A stretch of DNA of 64,000 nt, taken from the NCBI GenBank assembly GCA_011634665.1, contig WAEK01000016.1, positions 686,501 through 750,500 on the forward strand. The letters run 5' to 3'. Below are positions 1 through 15,362 of this stretch, in pieces. Within the stretch, counting starts at the first letter, position 1; the number at the start of each line of letters is the position of its first letter. The stretch is from Mortierella sp. BCC40632 (Eukaryota > Mortierellomycota > Mortierellomycetes > Mortierellales > Mortierellaceae). The notes beneath the pieces are model-generated. The model had not been told where the DNA came from and made no database searches. It was given only the letters and a program-made list of their open reading frames with translations. Both the position numbers and the translations under genes were made by a program.

Positions 1-772
1 CCCTCTCCTAATTGACAGCTGCATTTCTATCCAAGAGAGCTGGCTCCCAGCGCGTGTCATGTGCACACATGGCTCGCAGCTATTTTTTTCGGGGGTGTCA
101 GCGCTATGTGCAGTTATGAAAGGACTACCTTTTGTGCCTCCGTCTCCCTCTTTTCCTGCATGAGCATCTCTACCCCTACTACCAACCTGTGTACGTTTGG
201 GGGGAAGAGAGAGAGAGAGAGAAGGGGTTGCAGTTATTGCTCTCAGTCCGCTCTCTTGCTTCCCTCGTTTCCTCGTTCCAGTGTGAAGTGCCCGGTCGCA
301 GTGTGTATGTAGTAGACAAAAACGCAAGCCCTGCGAGCCACAAGAGCATCCACTCGTCTCAAAAAGGGCGCTCATCGCTCTCAACTGTGGCAAGGAGCTG
401 AATAATGCATCCCTTTACTCCCGACCCTGTCTGTCACTAATAACATGGCCACACTGCCACACTCTAATATTATTGCCACGCCCACGGCTTTGCCTGCCCA
501 CCTTTACTTCGCTCTCAACATTCCACCTTGTTTCCGGTGATCGGGGAGACTCTTTCCCTTTCATTGAAATGTCGTAAATATCTCATATTCCCAAACTCAA
601 GGCAGGATACTTTGCGACAATTAGTTTGACGACAGACTTTATGTTACAAGGCAGAGATATAAAGAGAAGAGGAAGGGGATATAGAAAACGATCTATGTAT
701 ATAAGAACGAGAAAATCCGTTCAAAAGGGCACACAAAGTTCGCCTCATGGAAGACGGACAGGGCACTCTAAT
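1..772. other. Left-edge intergenic sequence
   Basis: No reading frame here shows splice structure or a recognisable family. There is a short GA repeat near 207-225 and an A-rich run near 830 that lies in the last intron of the neighbouring carrier. The segment probably holds the 3' flank of the carrier gene; nothing else can be supported. Confidence 0.5.
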
Positions 773-2571
773 TTACCAGACCAAGTTCATAGCCCTCAAG
801 CTGTACTCGACTCCGAGGAAGCATCTATGAAAAAAAAACAAAAAACAAAAACAAAATGTTTTGGTGGGAAATGCATTAGTGACGATCTATTAGGGGAAAT
901 GGTTTTCTTTACATGGTCCTGAGAATGTGGGACTTACGCAGCGTTGGCGGGGAAGGCACGAAGCATGGCAGGTCCAAGACCCTTGAAGAGAGCCTGGGGT
1001 CCCTCGGTCTTCAAGAGGACGCGGAGAACGTGGCCCGTGCCGGTGTAGGTACCAGCGGGAGCGGACTGGAGGCGAGACTTGAGGACATCAGGGGGGATAG
1101 CAATAGTCCACATGGCAACACCAGCCATACCTAGAGTAAGCAAGAAAAAGGGAAAAAAAAAACCACAAGAGATTATGAGTATCCTATATGTAGCTGCAAG
1201 ATAAGCAAAACAATGCAGCTGGAAAAAAAAAAAAAAAAAAAGAGAGAGAAATGACTTACCACCAGCAAACATGACGGTGAAGGGGTTGAGGTCCGAGGCC
1301 GAGCCGCCAGCGGGGATAAGAGACTTCTTGATCAACTCGTAGGCAACAAAGTAAGCAGCGGAACCAGGACCGTCACGGAGGAGAGTGGCACCAGTACCAC
1401 GGAAGATGGAAGCCATACCACCCTCCTTGTAGAGAGCACGAACGACATCAACGGGGCCGTTGTAGAGCTTGTTGGCGCCCGAGCCCTGAGTCTATTTATC
1501 CCAAAGAGACATTGGTAAGAAACAAGAAAAAAGATTGTGCGACGGTCCTCCCGGCGAACAGGGAACCGTGGACAGAACGCTCTCAGGTCTCGTAATACAC
1601 GTGAGAACCGATCTGTTCAGATTAGGTAGTCCGCGATCCTGCAGTGCTTTTGTTTTTTTTCTTTCTTTTTGATAATCTTCTTCCGGAAACGACTACTTGC
1701 CTGGAGAACGACCTTGATACGCTCCGAGGGAGACATCAACAGGGTCGTGGGGACAGCCGAGAAGAAACCGGCAAAGGCCAGCTCGGGGATGCTGAGATCC
1801 TGTGTGGTGCGGTTGGGTGTGGCAGCATAGACAATCTTCTTGCCCATATCATAAGCCCAGAAAGAGACGGCAAAGATAGGGGTGACTCCAACAAGAGGAG
1901 TGGCCATACCGCGGTACAAACCACGGAAACCATCAGCCGCCAAGGTCTTCTTGAAGACATCCAGGGTGCCTCGGTAGGTGCCTGTGGGGCTAGTTTGGAT
2001 GCGGACCTATTTTGTATTCCGACAAACCAAAGTTCACGCGAGATTAGTTTTGCACGGATGAATTAAATGACGCGGGGGAGGGAAAGAGGTTTTCCTTCCT
2101 TCCATCCTTCCATCTAACCATCCACAGCATGATCGATTCATGTGTAACTTTGTTCCAATGACTTGCAGATGAGAGAAGCGACTACAATGACAAAGAGCGA
2201 GACCGAGACTGAAGTCGCCAATTTTTTTGTGAATGTGTTTGATGCCTGCTCACAAAATGTGAACCACTCATTGTTCGGGAATCAAGTTGAAAGCCAAAAA
2301 GTTCCTTCCTGCATTCCTGAAACTGTTTCGAGGCTGTGCTTTTCTTTTTTTTTTTTTTTTGTTGGAGGCGAATCTTGCTCAGTCCGCTTGGTAGAAGAAA
2401 AAAAAAAAGACAATGGAGCAGACTGATTACCTTGGCAAGGTCAAAGGGGTGTCCGACGAGAACAGCGCAGATTCCACCAAAGCCTCCAGAGATGAAGGAT
2501 TTGACAGCCGAGGTCTTGGGGGCGACCTTTTCGGCAGGGGCGGGGGCAGTCTTCAGGTCAGCAGAGGACAT
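773..2571 (-). CDS. Mitochondrial carnitine/acylcarnitine carrier (SLC25 family)
   Basis: Predicted to exchange acylcarnitine for carnitine across the inner mitochondrial membrane, feeding fatty acids or acetyl units to the matrix. Five exons (2571-2431, 2006-1701, 1491-1260, 1130-938, 824-773) join in phase to 307 residues, the usual carrier length. The three repeats each show the PX[DE]XX[KR] signature: PFDLAK, PSERIK and PPDVLK. The N-terminal block GGFGGICAVLVGHPFD and the second signature SPSERIK are typical of the fungal AcuH/Crc1 branch. The second intron begins with GC rather than GT (CAG then gcaagt at 1700-1695). The last exon gives the conserved NAACFLG tail and ends in ...NLVW. 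The start is the first ATG of the open exon. Other SLC25 members are possible but fit less well; the substrate is inferred from family resemblance. Confidence 0.9.
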
Positions 2572-2889
2572 TGTGCTGTGTGGTTGGAGTGGAGAGTGGA
2601 GTAGAGTGGAGAGAAAGAGAGTAGAGTGAGGGGAAAGAAGAAGAAGAAACGAAAAAAAAAAAAGTCAGAAGAAGAAAGAAAGAAAGAAAGAAAAGAAAAG
2701 AAAGATGGAAAGTGGGGCAGAGACGGGGTCTAAAAAAAAAAAAAATTGGCCGAGGGCCGCCGGATCCAGGCACGATGGGCTTTCTATTTTACAGAGGCAA
2801 GTCTGAGAGAGTCGTCGCACGATCACACTTTCATGTGCAACCTCCCCCTTCTCTATCTCTTTCTCTCGGTCTCTCTCTCATTGGCCGCA

Positions 2890-2938
<49 letters not shown>

Positions 2939-4043
2939 ACACACACCCTCCTCCCCCCATCTCCTCCGCACTCCGTCACTCTTTCACGCTCTCTCACTCT
3001 CACTCCCCGACTGTCGCTCCTCGCTCTCTTTGGATCACTCATGGTTCGCCCCGTTACCGTGACCACTGCCGCCGTCTCGCGAATCGGCAACGACGATCAC
3101 ACCTCCTTTAGCGCCGGCTTTTTCTCTTACAGCCAAACTTGTCAAAAGTCTTCCCACGTTCATCAAGCTCGCTCTCACATCCTCCTTATTTCGAAAAGAG
3201 CTTGTTTCCTAGAAAAGGTTGTGCTCTCTCGGGTATTCACGGGAGCCTCACCCTCCTCGTTGGGGCCTTCAAACTACCAGGGCCTTGCTCCGTAAGACGT
3301 TGCGCTCAGGGCCACGAATGGTTTTAGGTCTATTCCCCGCAAAATGCACACATGTCCTCCATCGACACCCGTGTCTTTGCCGTGCTCTGCTTCCCTGGGC
3401 CTGGTGGTGGGGGGAGAAGGAAGAGGGAATATTACTTTGCAAATCCCGCTCTTTTCATCTTGCGAACCTTGTCGAAAATCAAGGACTGACGGTTGCAAAG
3501 GGGTCCGATGCTCCGGTTCGCGTCGACCTCCTCTTACCTCCTACTTCCTCTTGACTCTCAAGAGCAGTGCAGAAAACAGGATTCGCGCAGCATTGTTCAC
3601 ATGGTGGAGTGAGGCGTGGCGGACAGATTTGTGCAAGCAACATCTTCTGAAGTGTACGTCTAGGACTCTTGACTTTAAAAAGGCAAGACCCCAGTGCCAT
3701 AGTATGGTATCCTACCTTGGACGTCCGGATTTCGCTTAATTGATCCTCCATTTGGTAATCTTCCGTTTCTTCTTCTTCTTCTTCACGACTAAATGGTAGA
3801 GGGGCCACGTGGACTGGAGGAGGAGAGGAGGGGAAGAGGGGCAACCAGCACCAGAGTCCAGGAAATCAGGTTCGTTGGACATGTTATTTCCTGTGGGGAG
3901 AGCCATTAAATCCAGAGCCAGTTTTCCAGTAAACAAGCTCTGACTCGAAGCTAGAATGCCTATCAGAGTTCAACTGCAGGTGGAAGGGAGAAACACTTCT
4001 ACGTTCTTCTACAGTTCCTTGCATTCGCCTTGCATCAGTCATC
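2572..4043. other. Divergent promoter region, pyrimidine-rich
   Basis: This 1.5 kb spacer separates the start codons of the carrier (-) and the Phe-tRNA synthetase subunit (+). It holds GA-rich sequence next to the carrier start, a (CT)n run and further CT-rich sequence. Reading frames here are low-complexity or short and have no coherent splice structure. I see no clear TATA box. Confidence 0.6.
2892..2934. repeat. (CT)n microsatellite
   Basis: An uninterrupted run of about 21 CT units lies in the divergent promoter. Similar tracts occur upstream of several other genes in the window. Confidence 0.95.
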
Positions 4044-6488
<2,445 letters not shown>

Positions 6489-7064
6489 AAGAGGCGTTGA
6501 AAGGTGCTCTAAAATCGCGTTTATATTTTTTTTTTTTTTTTTGTCACGGAGTCCAGGCGCCAGTCCCTACGTAGGGGGAAGGATGTATAGAAGACCATTA
6601 GTAACATGGAAGCTGATTTCAAAAAATAAAAAGAGGGTCGGCCTATTGGGAGCATTATTGGGGAGAACATTGTTTGAAGAGGGAGAGGATGGACGCGCGT
6701 GCCCTATCATTTGACGTGGAATGGACGAGCCACACCTTTCATCCCCCTTCCTCCCCCACTTCACCTCTCACGACGTATCAAGAACTGTGCAGCCCACTTC
6801 TGCACGAGGCTGTTTTTTTTTTTTTTTTTTTTTATTGAATCCGCGAACCCATCGCCCCATCCTATTCTTTCCTCCCCAACCCTTCATTCGCTTCCTAACT
6901 CAACAGTTCTAGGTTAGCCATCCCTGCTCATTCTCTCTTCCCTTTCACCAGTCCATTCTTTCGCCTTCCTCTCTCCCCCTGAGTCGAATTCCAACGAGTA
7001 TAATCTCCTTTCTCTTTTTCGCGAGCGAAAAGAGCATTCGCGCAGGCTCCTCGTCCTCCAAAGC
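6489..7064. other. Intergenic: FRS2 3' flank and lipin promoter
   Basis: A T-tract directly follows FRS2 and a second T-tract lies near 6811-6834. The rest is CT-rich sequence leading to the lipin start. No further gene is supported. Confidence 0.6.
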
Positions 7065-7264
7065 ATGCAGTCTGTCGGGAGTTTTTTCTCGTCGGTCTCC
7101 AAGTTTTACAATGAACTGAATCCAGCCACGTTATCGGGTGCGATTGATGTCGTGGTCGTTGAGCAGTCGAATGGTGAACTAGCATGTTCGCCATTTCATG
7201 TTCGATTCGGAAAGTTGAGCATCCTTCTGCCCCAGGAGAAAGTGGTAACAGTCCCCCTCACTCA

Positions 7265-7296
<32 letters not shown>

Positions 7297-10200
7297 TTTA
7301 TCTTCGCAGTCCGATCCGCTCACAAGAGTTTAACGTGTCGATAATGACCTGCTTCTCTCTTTTGCTTTCCTTTCCTAGGTCGAAGTCGAGGTCAATGGGC
7401 ACTCGGTCAACTTTCCGATGAAAGTTGGTGATGCTGGTGAAGCATTCTTTGTGTTTGAGACAGAACAGGATGTGCCTGAAGAATATGCAACCTCTCCTTT
7501 GGCTGGACCTGCTCAGGTCAAGACTGAAGAGGAGATCGACTTTCTAGACCTTTCCCAGGGTCAGGGCGGAGGAGGAACCGGTGAGGGAGAAACAGGCACT
7601 TCAGGAAAGAATACCAACAACAAGGACCAAACCGATTCGCAGGACGTAATCGGTAAGGAAAAAAAAGAAAAAAAAAAAAAGCAAGCAAGCAAGCAAAGCA
7701 AACTTTCCCTCGCCCCATCTTTCCCCTCTCTTCAACACACCCCCTGTATCATGTTGTGCTTCCCCATCTTCTCTCCCTTGTGAGACCAGGGCGAAAGCTA
7801 ATTTTTTGCCTATTCTTTTTTCTTTCTTTCTGGTATGTCTGCATAGATACGGGATATGTGAGCGCGCATAGCGGTCATGGCTCAGACTTTGAGGAAGATG
7901 AGAACGAATGCCTTGCCACACCCCAACCAGCCAGAAAGGGAAAGACGCGGTTTAACGAACCAACAAGGATCCAGTTGGACGATTCAAGAAGACCGATCCA
8001 TGAACATGACACTTCTCATCTTTCTGTCAACAATGGACGTCATACAATGTCCATTTCTTTACCAGCTTCCCCTGTCCTAAAGCCCTACAATGAGGACAAT
8101 ATCATGGATGTCTTTAAACCCATTGATGCAGAGAATCAGGGTCTTCCCTGGCGACACTTTGGGTCACCGACGGTTCAGAGCCCGGACACGGCCCCAAGGA
8201 GTGGGTTCTTGACGCCCCATCATAACGATGTCATCATGGATATGACTGGCTACAAGACGGACGACTCGGCCGAGACTGATCTTAGCTCTGATGCGGGTTC
8301 GGAGAGTGATGGCGGGAAGAACAAGTCACTCAAGGCGCGTGTCAAGGCAAGGACTGATCGTCGAGCCTCTCGTCTTACGCGAAGGGGTCGAAGCCGACAG
8401 CACCCGGACCAGTGGACGACAACGACAACGACGACCACAGCCGCAGCTGTACCCTTCAAGGGAACCGACCCAGCCGACTTGCAAGCCGACCCGACATTGT
8501 TCTCCAGGGGCCGAATCAAGGATGGCCCTCGATTGAGACGATCTCTGTCTCTCCCTAACCTTGCCGAGTTAGGTACGCAAAACAATGTCAATTGTTTGTT
8601 TCTTTGTTTGGGACGTCTAGATACTTTTGTTCACTTTGGGACAGAACATCCTCTCACTCGAGTTTCTGGTTTCGTGGGTGGAAAAAAAAAAAAAAAAAAA
8701 AAAATCACCTATAGATAACAGCTCTGTTGAGCCCTCCAACTGGACAGGGTTCTCTCAGACTCTTTTGAAAGAAGCCTCTGGACATGGAAAACTGGATAAA
8801 GAGGATGAAGCTAGACTTCGAGGTGCTATTGAGGATCTTCAGCGGCATGAAAATGAACAGAGTAAAGTGAATGGATCACAACCGAGGCGGTATGGACACA
8901 AACGAACTGATAGTCAGATGCAATCCAAGAAACAAGTGCCTCGACCCAATAACGCCTTTAACGCACTCAGTGATACTGAACTCGAGGTAACTTTTTCAAA
9001 AAAAAAAAAAAAAAAAAAAAAAAAAAGCGTGTCATAGTTACATCAAAAGCCTTTGCATTGTCATTGGTCAAAGTAGTAGCCTTGCCCTTGGGAATGTCTC
9101 CCCTCACCCTTCCTCTCTTTGCGTCCTCAACCAATAGTACCAGACACCTCGAACGGCTAAGGAATCAGAATGGTCTTGGGGATGGGGTAGCTTGCCGATC
9201 AAGAATGTAGACGTGGAGTCCTCTACCCAGGAAGCTCAGAACCATTTAGCCATTGATATGCAAGATCCTCCCAAACCAGTGCCCAATGAAATGACGATTG
9301 AGGGTGAAGTGTATCGGGTTGCTATCAGTATCTGCCCCGGCGACGATTTTGGCAAAGATCTGGTAAAGAAACGCTTTTTGAGCCCCTTGTTTCCGAATCT
9401 TGTGAAAAAAAAAGTCAGTGTCGATGGCATTTTTTATTATTCATTTTTCACGAGACTAATATTGTCCTAATTTCGGTTGTAGGAGGCAAGCGAGGCACTC
9501 TTCGCTACCAACCAAATCTCGTTTGAAGAGTTTGCAAAGGATCCGCTTAAGGTGCTCAACAACAAGAACCTAGTGTGTCTTATTAACGACAGGTTGGTCT
9601 TTCGTCCAGTAAATTCACACGGTGCTTGGCCAGGGAAGGGATAAAAAAAAATGAGGGTTGCTCGCTAACTGTAGTTGAATTTTCTTTCTTTCTTTCTAGA
9701 TACTTTACTTGGGCTGCTGCAGGACCCTACTTGACTTCGTTGATGCTCTTTCGAAAACCACTCTCGGACGATGTCTTGCACCAACTCTCTTCCAAGGACC
9801 TCAGGAGTTTTTCGGAGGCACCCGAAGATAAAGCACAACAAGAGACGACAACCCGATTCGGTGCTCTATCACGGTGGCTACGAGGCTCTCAGCCAACTAG
9901 TTCTGTCAGATCTATGGAACAGGGTCAGGCGTCACGTTCTCCCAGCATGGATGACGGTATAGAATCCAAGCGTTCTAGCGGGGTATCAAGTCCCAGCGCA
10001 GGCCATGAACCAATGACACGTAGCACATCGATGCCTGTGGATAGCTTGATCAGTCCCATGTCAAGTGAAAAGGTTGCTTTGGATCGTTCACCACCACCAC
10101 TGGGGCCACAACCAAAGCCCAAGCGGTATGCCAAGACCCTTCGCTTGACTTCGGATCAGCTCGTAAGTGATTGTAGTTTCAGCTTTGCATGGTCGTTGTG

Positions 10201-12174
10201 CGTGGTTTGAACAAGAAAACGAACCAGAGGCGTCCTAACCACCCTTCACCCTCTCATCTCATTAATAGAAATCGTTGAATCTCAAGAAGGGTGCCAATTC
10301 GTTGACGTTCTCTGTCGCGTCAAGTTATCAGGGCAAAGCAGTTTGTTCCGCAAGATTGTTCCTGTGGAAATACGATTACCAGGTGGTCATCTCGGACATT
10401 GATGGCACCATCACCAAATCCGATGCCCTTGGGCATATCTTTACCATGGCTGGCAAGGACTGGACACATGCGGGTGTCGCAAAGTTGTATACTGACATTG
10501 TCAATAATGGCTATCATATCCTATACCTGACCTCGAGAGCGATCGGTCAAGCGGACTATACTCGCAAATACCTCAAAGGAGTTGAGCAGGATAATTATCA
10601 GCTCCCGGATGGCCCTGTCATCATGAGTCCTGACCGACTGATGACCGCTTTCCATAGGTGAGTGAGTCGTGATTTGCTACTTTATGGGCTCCAAATCAGA
10701 AAACAACTCGAATGGTCCTAACATGACTTGGACAAACTTTGTGGACACTAGAGAGGTTATTATGAGAAAGCCTGAGGAGTTCAAGATGGCTTGTCTTCGT
10801 GATATTCGGAGGTTATTTGAAGATCGGAACCCGTTCTATGCTGGGTTTGGTAACAGGATCACGGACGCGCTTTCGTACCGGAGTGTTAATGTCCCATCCT
10901 CAAGAATCTTTACGATCGACTCGGGTGGAGAGGTCAAGCTGGAGCTTTTGAGTTCCTACAAGTCTTCGTATGTTATCTTTGGGCATCCTAAACAATCTCT
11001 TGAATCGATTTAAAACGATGCGTACCCTCTTTGACTTGTATTTCCTCCTCCTCCCCCCCTCTCTAGATATCTTGCATTGAATGACCTTGTCAATGAGATT
11101 TTCCCCGGGAAAAGACAGGCTCCAGAGTACAATGACTGGAACTATTGGAAACCCGCCATGCCCACGATCGATCTACCAATGGCCTCCTCTAAACTACCGA
11201 CCTTGCCTACGAGCACGATTGATTATAATGTTCCTGGTGCCGGTCGATTAGGCGTGATCCGAAGTCTTACCAATTCGTTGGCGTCAGCAGGATCGCTCAA
11301 AAAGAGATCATCGATCCCAACATTTAGCTCCGCAACCTCCACTCCATCGTCCTCTCATGTCTCCTCGTTCCTCTCACCCCACACAGCAGCGACCTCAACC
11401 TCGACCCCGACCTCGCCCCCACTCTCGTCTGCTTCTGCACCTGGTGGTCTACAGATCGCGGATAGAACTCGACGGCTTTCATTGTCATTGATGAAATATG
11501 GAGGTCAACCTGCTGCTTCGACTCTCTCTCCAGCTCTGAACCAAACTCACTCTGATGGTTCAGAATCGGGATTGTTGCAGCCTCTGACCAAATATGAGTC
11601 GGCGGATCAAAAGTCAGCTGATGGACATTCAGGTATAGCACAGGGTACTAGGGCCCGAGGTTTGTCCTTGACCATGCCTTCCTCAGGTCCGGGTCCTTCC
11701 AGTCTTCGTGAGAGCCATTCCCCCTCTTCTCCCTTGTCGACTTCATGGACAGCTTCAGAAGAGCCAACGTCAGTCAAAGCCATCACGATCCCAACGCCTG
11801 CGGTAAAGACAAGTAGCTTCCCAGTGTCGCCCCCTCAGTTGGCGAGTGTGATTCCATTTTTGAGAGGCCGAGGATCCAAACCTGATCCGAATCCTGAGGA
11901 GACCTCTAGTAGTACTAGTCCACCTACATCGGGTTCTGTGGGGTCTGGTTCCTTCAAGCATCCTTCTATGTTGAGCAGTAGTCCCGAGGCGGTCCGAAAT
12001 ATGAATGATGGATTTGAAGCGATGGAGGAGGAGGAGGAAGTTCTAGATTCAGCTCACATATTAGAGCAAGAGGAAGAAGAAGAAGAAGGGGGTGGATACG
12101 AGGACGATTATCCAAACGAGGAGTATGAAGAGGATGACGATGTAGATCTTGATGTAGAAGCACCTTTCTTGTAA
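7065..12174 (+). CDS. PAH1: Lipin-type phosphatidate phosphatase (Pah1/Ned1 family)
   Basis: Mg-dependent phosphatase converting phosphatidate to diacylglycerol, controlling triacylglycerol synthesis and nuclear/ER membrane growth. Ten exons (7065-7244, 7379-7652, 7847-8572, 8715-8986, 9138-9362, 9483-9592, 9700-10162, 10269-10657, 10752-10967, 11067-12174) give 1320 residues. The N-LIP domain starts at residue 1 ([32 protein letters not shown]). The C-LIP HAD domain carries the catalytic [10 protein letters not shown] in exon 8, followed by [12 protein letters not shown] and [16 protein letters not shown]. The 3' exon adds a Ser/Pro/Thr-rich tail ending in a strongly acidic stretch, as in yeast Pah1. 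Ser-rich segments flanking the HAD domain fit phosphorylation control, which is known for the family and inferred here. Several introns contain A- or T-tracts. The length exceeds yeast Pah1 (862) because of the linkers and tail. Confidence 0.95.
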
Positions 12175-12541
12175 CCATCTCCGTTTTTTTTTTTTTTTTT
12201 TGTCCTCTTGGCGCTTTCTAAGCATCCGGTCGCATTTTCAATTCCTGGGATCCCATTGTTTCCTTCTTTTTTTTTTCTTTTTTCTTTCAAATCCAGAATC
12301 CATAATAGACATGAGTATGGTTACATGAGGCGCAGTCCTTTTTTTTTTTTTATAAAATAGTAACTGACAAAGATGATGAGGCTAAAAAAAAAAAAAAAAT
12401 AAATGGGAGGGGGGGAGGGAGGTAGAAAAAGATTAGAAGAATACTGGTACAAGGTGGATGGAGTGGAATGAGTTTATCCACCACAAGGCGTCAAAGAGAG
12501 GGAGGCAGATAGTCGAATCGGTAGTCCAGAAGAAGGCTCTT
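12175..12541. other. Convergent 3' flanks
   Basis: Between the stop codons of lipin (+) and the small Cys-rich gene (-) lie several T- and A-tracts (near 12185, 12268, 12338 and 12383) and no reading frame of note. It probably holds both 3' UTRs. Confidence 0.6.
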
Positions 12542-13116
12542 CTACCAGCGCGAGAAATCTAGATTTGAATTCCAAGAAATAAAAAAAAAAAAAAAAAAAA
12601 AAAAAAACTAGACCAGACAAGAGGCAAGTAGGATAGCACTGAAAAAAAAAAATACCTTCAGTCTTGTAGCGTCCAGTCTTGTCCATAAACTCGGTCTGGG
12701 CACAGACACTGCAACGCCAAGGAAAGAGCTTGGAGGCCTCACGCTCGACAATCAAAGTGCCACAATGTGCCCGATCGTGAGGGCAAGAGTTGCACTTTTG
12801 GTAATAGACATGATATTCTTCAAAGTGCTTCTTGTCGTTTGAGCACAGGTATTTGTCATGAACGCGCCAGCACCTATTGGAGACGAAAAGAAAAGAAGTG
12901 AGCAGGGTTGCCACCAAAAAAAAAAAGTATGTCGAAGGTCGAGAGTGCGATCGGTTCGGATCCAATTTGAGAAATCTAGCCATGGACTAGAGGAAGACCA
13001 TGCCACAGGGCCAAAGGTCCTCTTCTTCCTCTTATTCCTTTGCTTGCGCCAATCTTGACTGTCTGAAAGTGAACGAGAGATTTGCGATCCGGTCGCCCTC
13101 AGCCGTTTACTCACAT
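12542..13116 (-). CDS. Small Cys-rich protein, putative zinc-binding, unrecognised
   Basis: I do not recognise this family. Two well-bounded exons (12873-12656 and 12558-12542) and the 3' end of an upstream exon ending at 13115 join in phase. They encode about 78 residues if translation starts at an ATG whose AT lies at 13116-13115 and whose G is the first base of the next exon. The peptide starts MCWRVHDKYLCSND, has KCNSC, AHCG and WRCSVC, and ends DFSRW. Two CxxC pairs plus extra Cys/His suggest zinc binding. Upstream in the same frame the sequence is open back to a stop without another ATG, so either the split ATG starts the protein or an unlocated 5' exon exists. It is convergent with the lipin gene. 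Function unknown. Confidence 0.55.
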
Positions 13117-13923
13117 TGTTGGTTGAAAGTCCTGCTTAGAATGAAGAGAGAGAGAAGTCAGAGCCTCTCATGAGCTTTGCCTCTTTTCTCATTTCTAAGG
13201 CTGAGTTATCCTCCAAGCCACCTCTTTTTTTCTTCGCACCGACCACCCTGCCTTTGGATCGACATGCGATCTTTCGCACAAAGCTGTAGTTTTCTCCAAC
13301 AAATATATTCCAGATCTGCACATGTGTTGAAAACAGTCATGGATATAGGTCTTTTTTCTCTTTTTTTTTTCTTTTAGGTAGTGGCAATGATAGTAGCTAT
13401 GAATATTGGTCTAAGGAGTATAAAGCTGTTGGCATGACACTTTGAAGAAGAAGGATTTGGCAAGAACCCCTGAGAATAGATCGGGCTAAAGAAGAGATAA
13501 AGAGAGCTAACTCTAAAGGAATCGACAGATTATTTGAACCATGTCCTTGTATATGAGAGAATATGTGAAAGCGAGCAAGCGAGTGAGAGTGAGAGAGAGT
13601 AAGAACTAGAGAAAGAACAAAGCTAAGAATGACCAATCCTTCCCCCCTCCCCCCAGCTGGAGCAAAGATTGCGGAGGAGATGCCCCATTTGGGACAAGTG
13701 GCTTTTGTGGGGAAAAGAAACTGAATTGGATTGAATAACTCAACGTCCCTTATCTTCGATCGATCCAAAAAAAATCAGTCCCCCTCCTTTCTCTCCTCTC
13801 TCTTTCTCTTTCTCTCTGTTCCCCTAACCACCCTGACCTGTCCCAACCGCCCTTCTCATTAGCAATTCAGGATTCTCATCTCATCTCTTGCTCAGCCTTT
13901 CTTCTGCATCCGATTCTTTCCTC
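13117..13923. other. Divergent spacer between Cys-rich gene and PHO13
   Basis: No frame here has convincing coding character. The right half becomes CT-rich toward the phosphatase start, and the left half could hide a 5' exon of the Cys-rich gene. Confidence 0.5.
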
Positions 13924-15111
13924 ATGGCCATCCAAAGACTCTCCACTATCGAAGACTACAAGGGGTTCCTGGACAGGTTCGATACCTTTCTCCTGGATTG
14001 CGATGGTACAACTCATTCAAAAGAAAACCAGTCTCATGTCCGTTCAATGTCCATGAAAGTCTCTCATGCTTTCTTGTCATTGCTCCTTGACTTGTTAACG
14101 CAATACCTTTGCTCACTACAGGTGTCCTCTGGCACGGAAGTCACGTCCTTGAGGGAATCCTGGATACCGTTAGTTTCCTCCGCAGTCATGGTAACCTTTG
14201 CTTTAAGTTTATTGGGCGGGTCAGCTCCAAGTCGAAAAGGGGGGAACATTCCTAAAACTCACCTCCACATTTTCTTTCCTCCCCTCTTAGGAAAGCAACT
14301 TGTCTTTGTGACCAACAACAGCACGCTCTCGCGAGCCAATTATGTGAAAAAGTTTGAACGATTGGGCATCATGGCTGAGGAAAAAGACATTTTCTCCTCT
14401 TCCTTCGCGACCGCCGTCTATCTCAAAAACATTCTTCAATTCCCCGAGGATAAACGCGTCTATGTAGTTGGTGAATCGGGTATCACGGACGAACTCAGCG
14501 CCGTTGGCATTAACTGCGTTCCATCCACGGTAAGGATCTTGCTCGTCTCTTTTTTTCTTTTTTTTTTTTTTTTTCATTACTGTTATTGTTGTTTTCGAGA
14601 TGGATCCGTTTGAGCATCAAGAAAGAGCGAGAAAAGAAGAAGAAACTATGCAAGAGCTTGCCTAGGAACGCTCATTTTTTTCTTTCTTCCTTTCTTTCTT
14701 ATCCTTAGGATGATAATGGAGTCTTGATGACTCATGCTGACATGGCCACTGTCGAGCAGGATCCTACGATCGGCGCTGTTGTTTGCGGATTCGATATTAA
14801 TCTCAACTACCGCAAACTCGCCAAGGCCTTTACCTATCTCAACAACAAGGAGCAGAATGCTCATTTTATTCTGACGAACGACGATTCGACATTCCCTGCA
14901 CCGAATGGAGTTTTCCCAGGAACGGGTTCTTTGGCACAGCCATTGATTCATTCTTTGAAACGGACTCCCTTGATCATGGGCAAGCCCAATCAGCCCATGT
15001 TGGATTGCTTCTTTTCCAAGTAAATAGCCTGGATAATCTGGACTGTAGGATTGAATATTTTTTTTTGTTCTCTTTCTTCCATGACAAAAGATTCTTGTAT
15101 TCACTCGCCAT

Positions 15112-15143
<32 letters not shown>

Positions 15144-15362
15144 TTTATATTGTATAGCTACCACACAGATCCTACGAGGACATGCATGGTCGGAGACCGC
15201 CTGGATACAGATATTGCGTTTGGTGCAAACGGAAACTTGGAGACCTTGTTGGTTCTTACAGGTGTGACGACGGAAGCCGAGGCTTTCGATCCTTCTCAAC
15301 CTATCAAACCCACTTTTATGATCCAAAGTTTCGGAGATTTGGTCAAGGCCAAGGGTATCTGA
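13924..15362 (+). CDS. PHO13: 4-nitrophenylphosphatase / phosphoglycolate phosphatase (Pho13-type HAD)
   Basis: HAD-superfamily phosphatase of the Pho13/PGP group, which clears toxic side products such as 2-phosphoglycolate and 2-phospho-L-lactate (family knowledge). Five exons (13924-14005, 14122-14190, 14291-14529, 14709-15019, 15158-15362) give 301 residues, near yeast Pho13 (312). Motif I is FLLDCDGVLWHG, created across the first intron; motif II is FVTNNST. Motif III/IV are GKPNQPMLDC and CMVGDRLDTDIAFG. The C2-type cap region includes VVCGFDINLNYRKL. The start is the ATG just before AIQRLSTIEDYKGFLD, which matches the family N-terminus. The last intron has a weak GTAAAT donor and contains a TTTC repeat. 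Cytosolic, with no targeting signal seen. Confidence 0.95.

Noticed and set aside
2163..2426. Plus-strand frame inside the first carrier intron
   Set aside because: It lies wholly in an intron of the minus-strand carrier, is interrupted by a T-tract translation, and has no domain.
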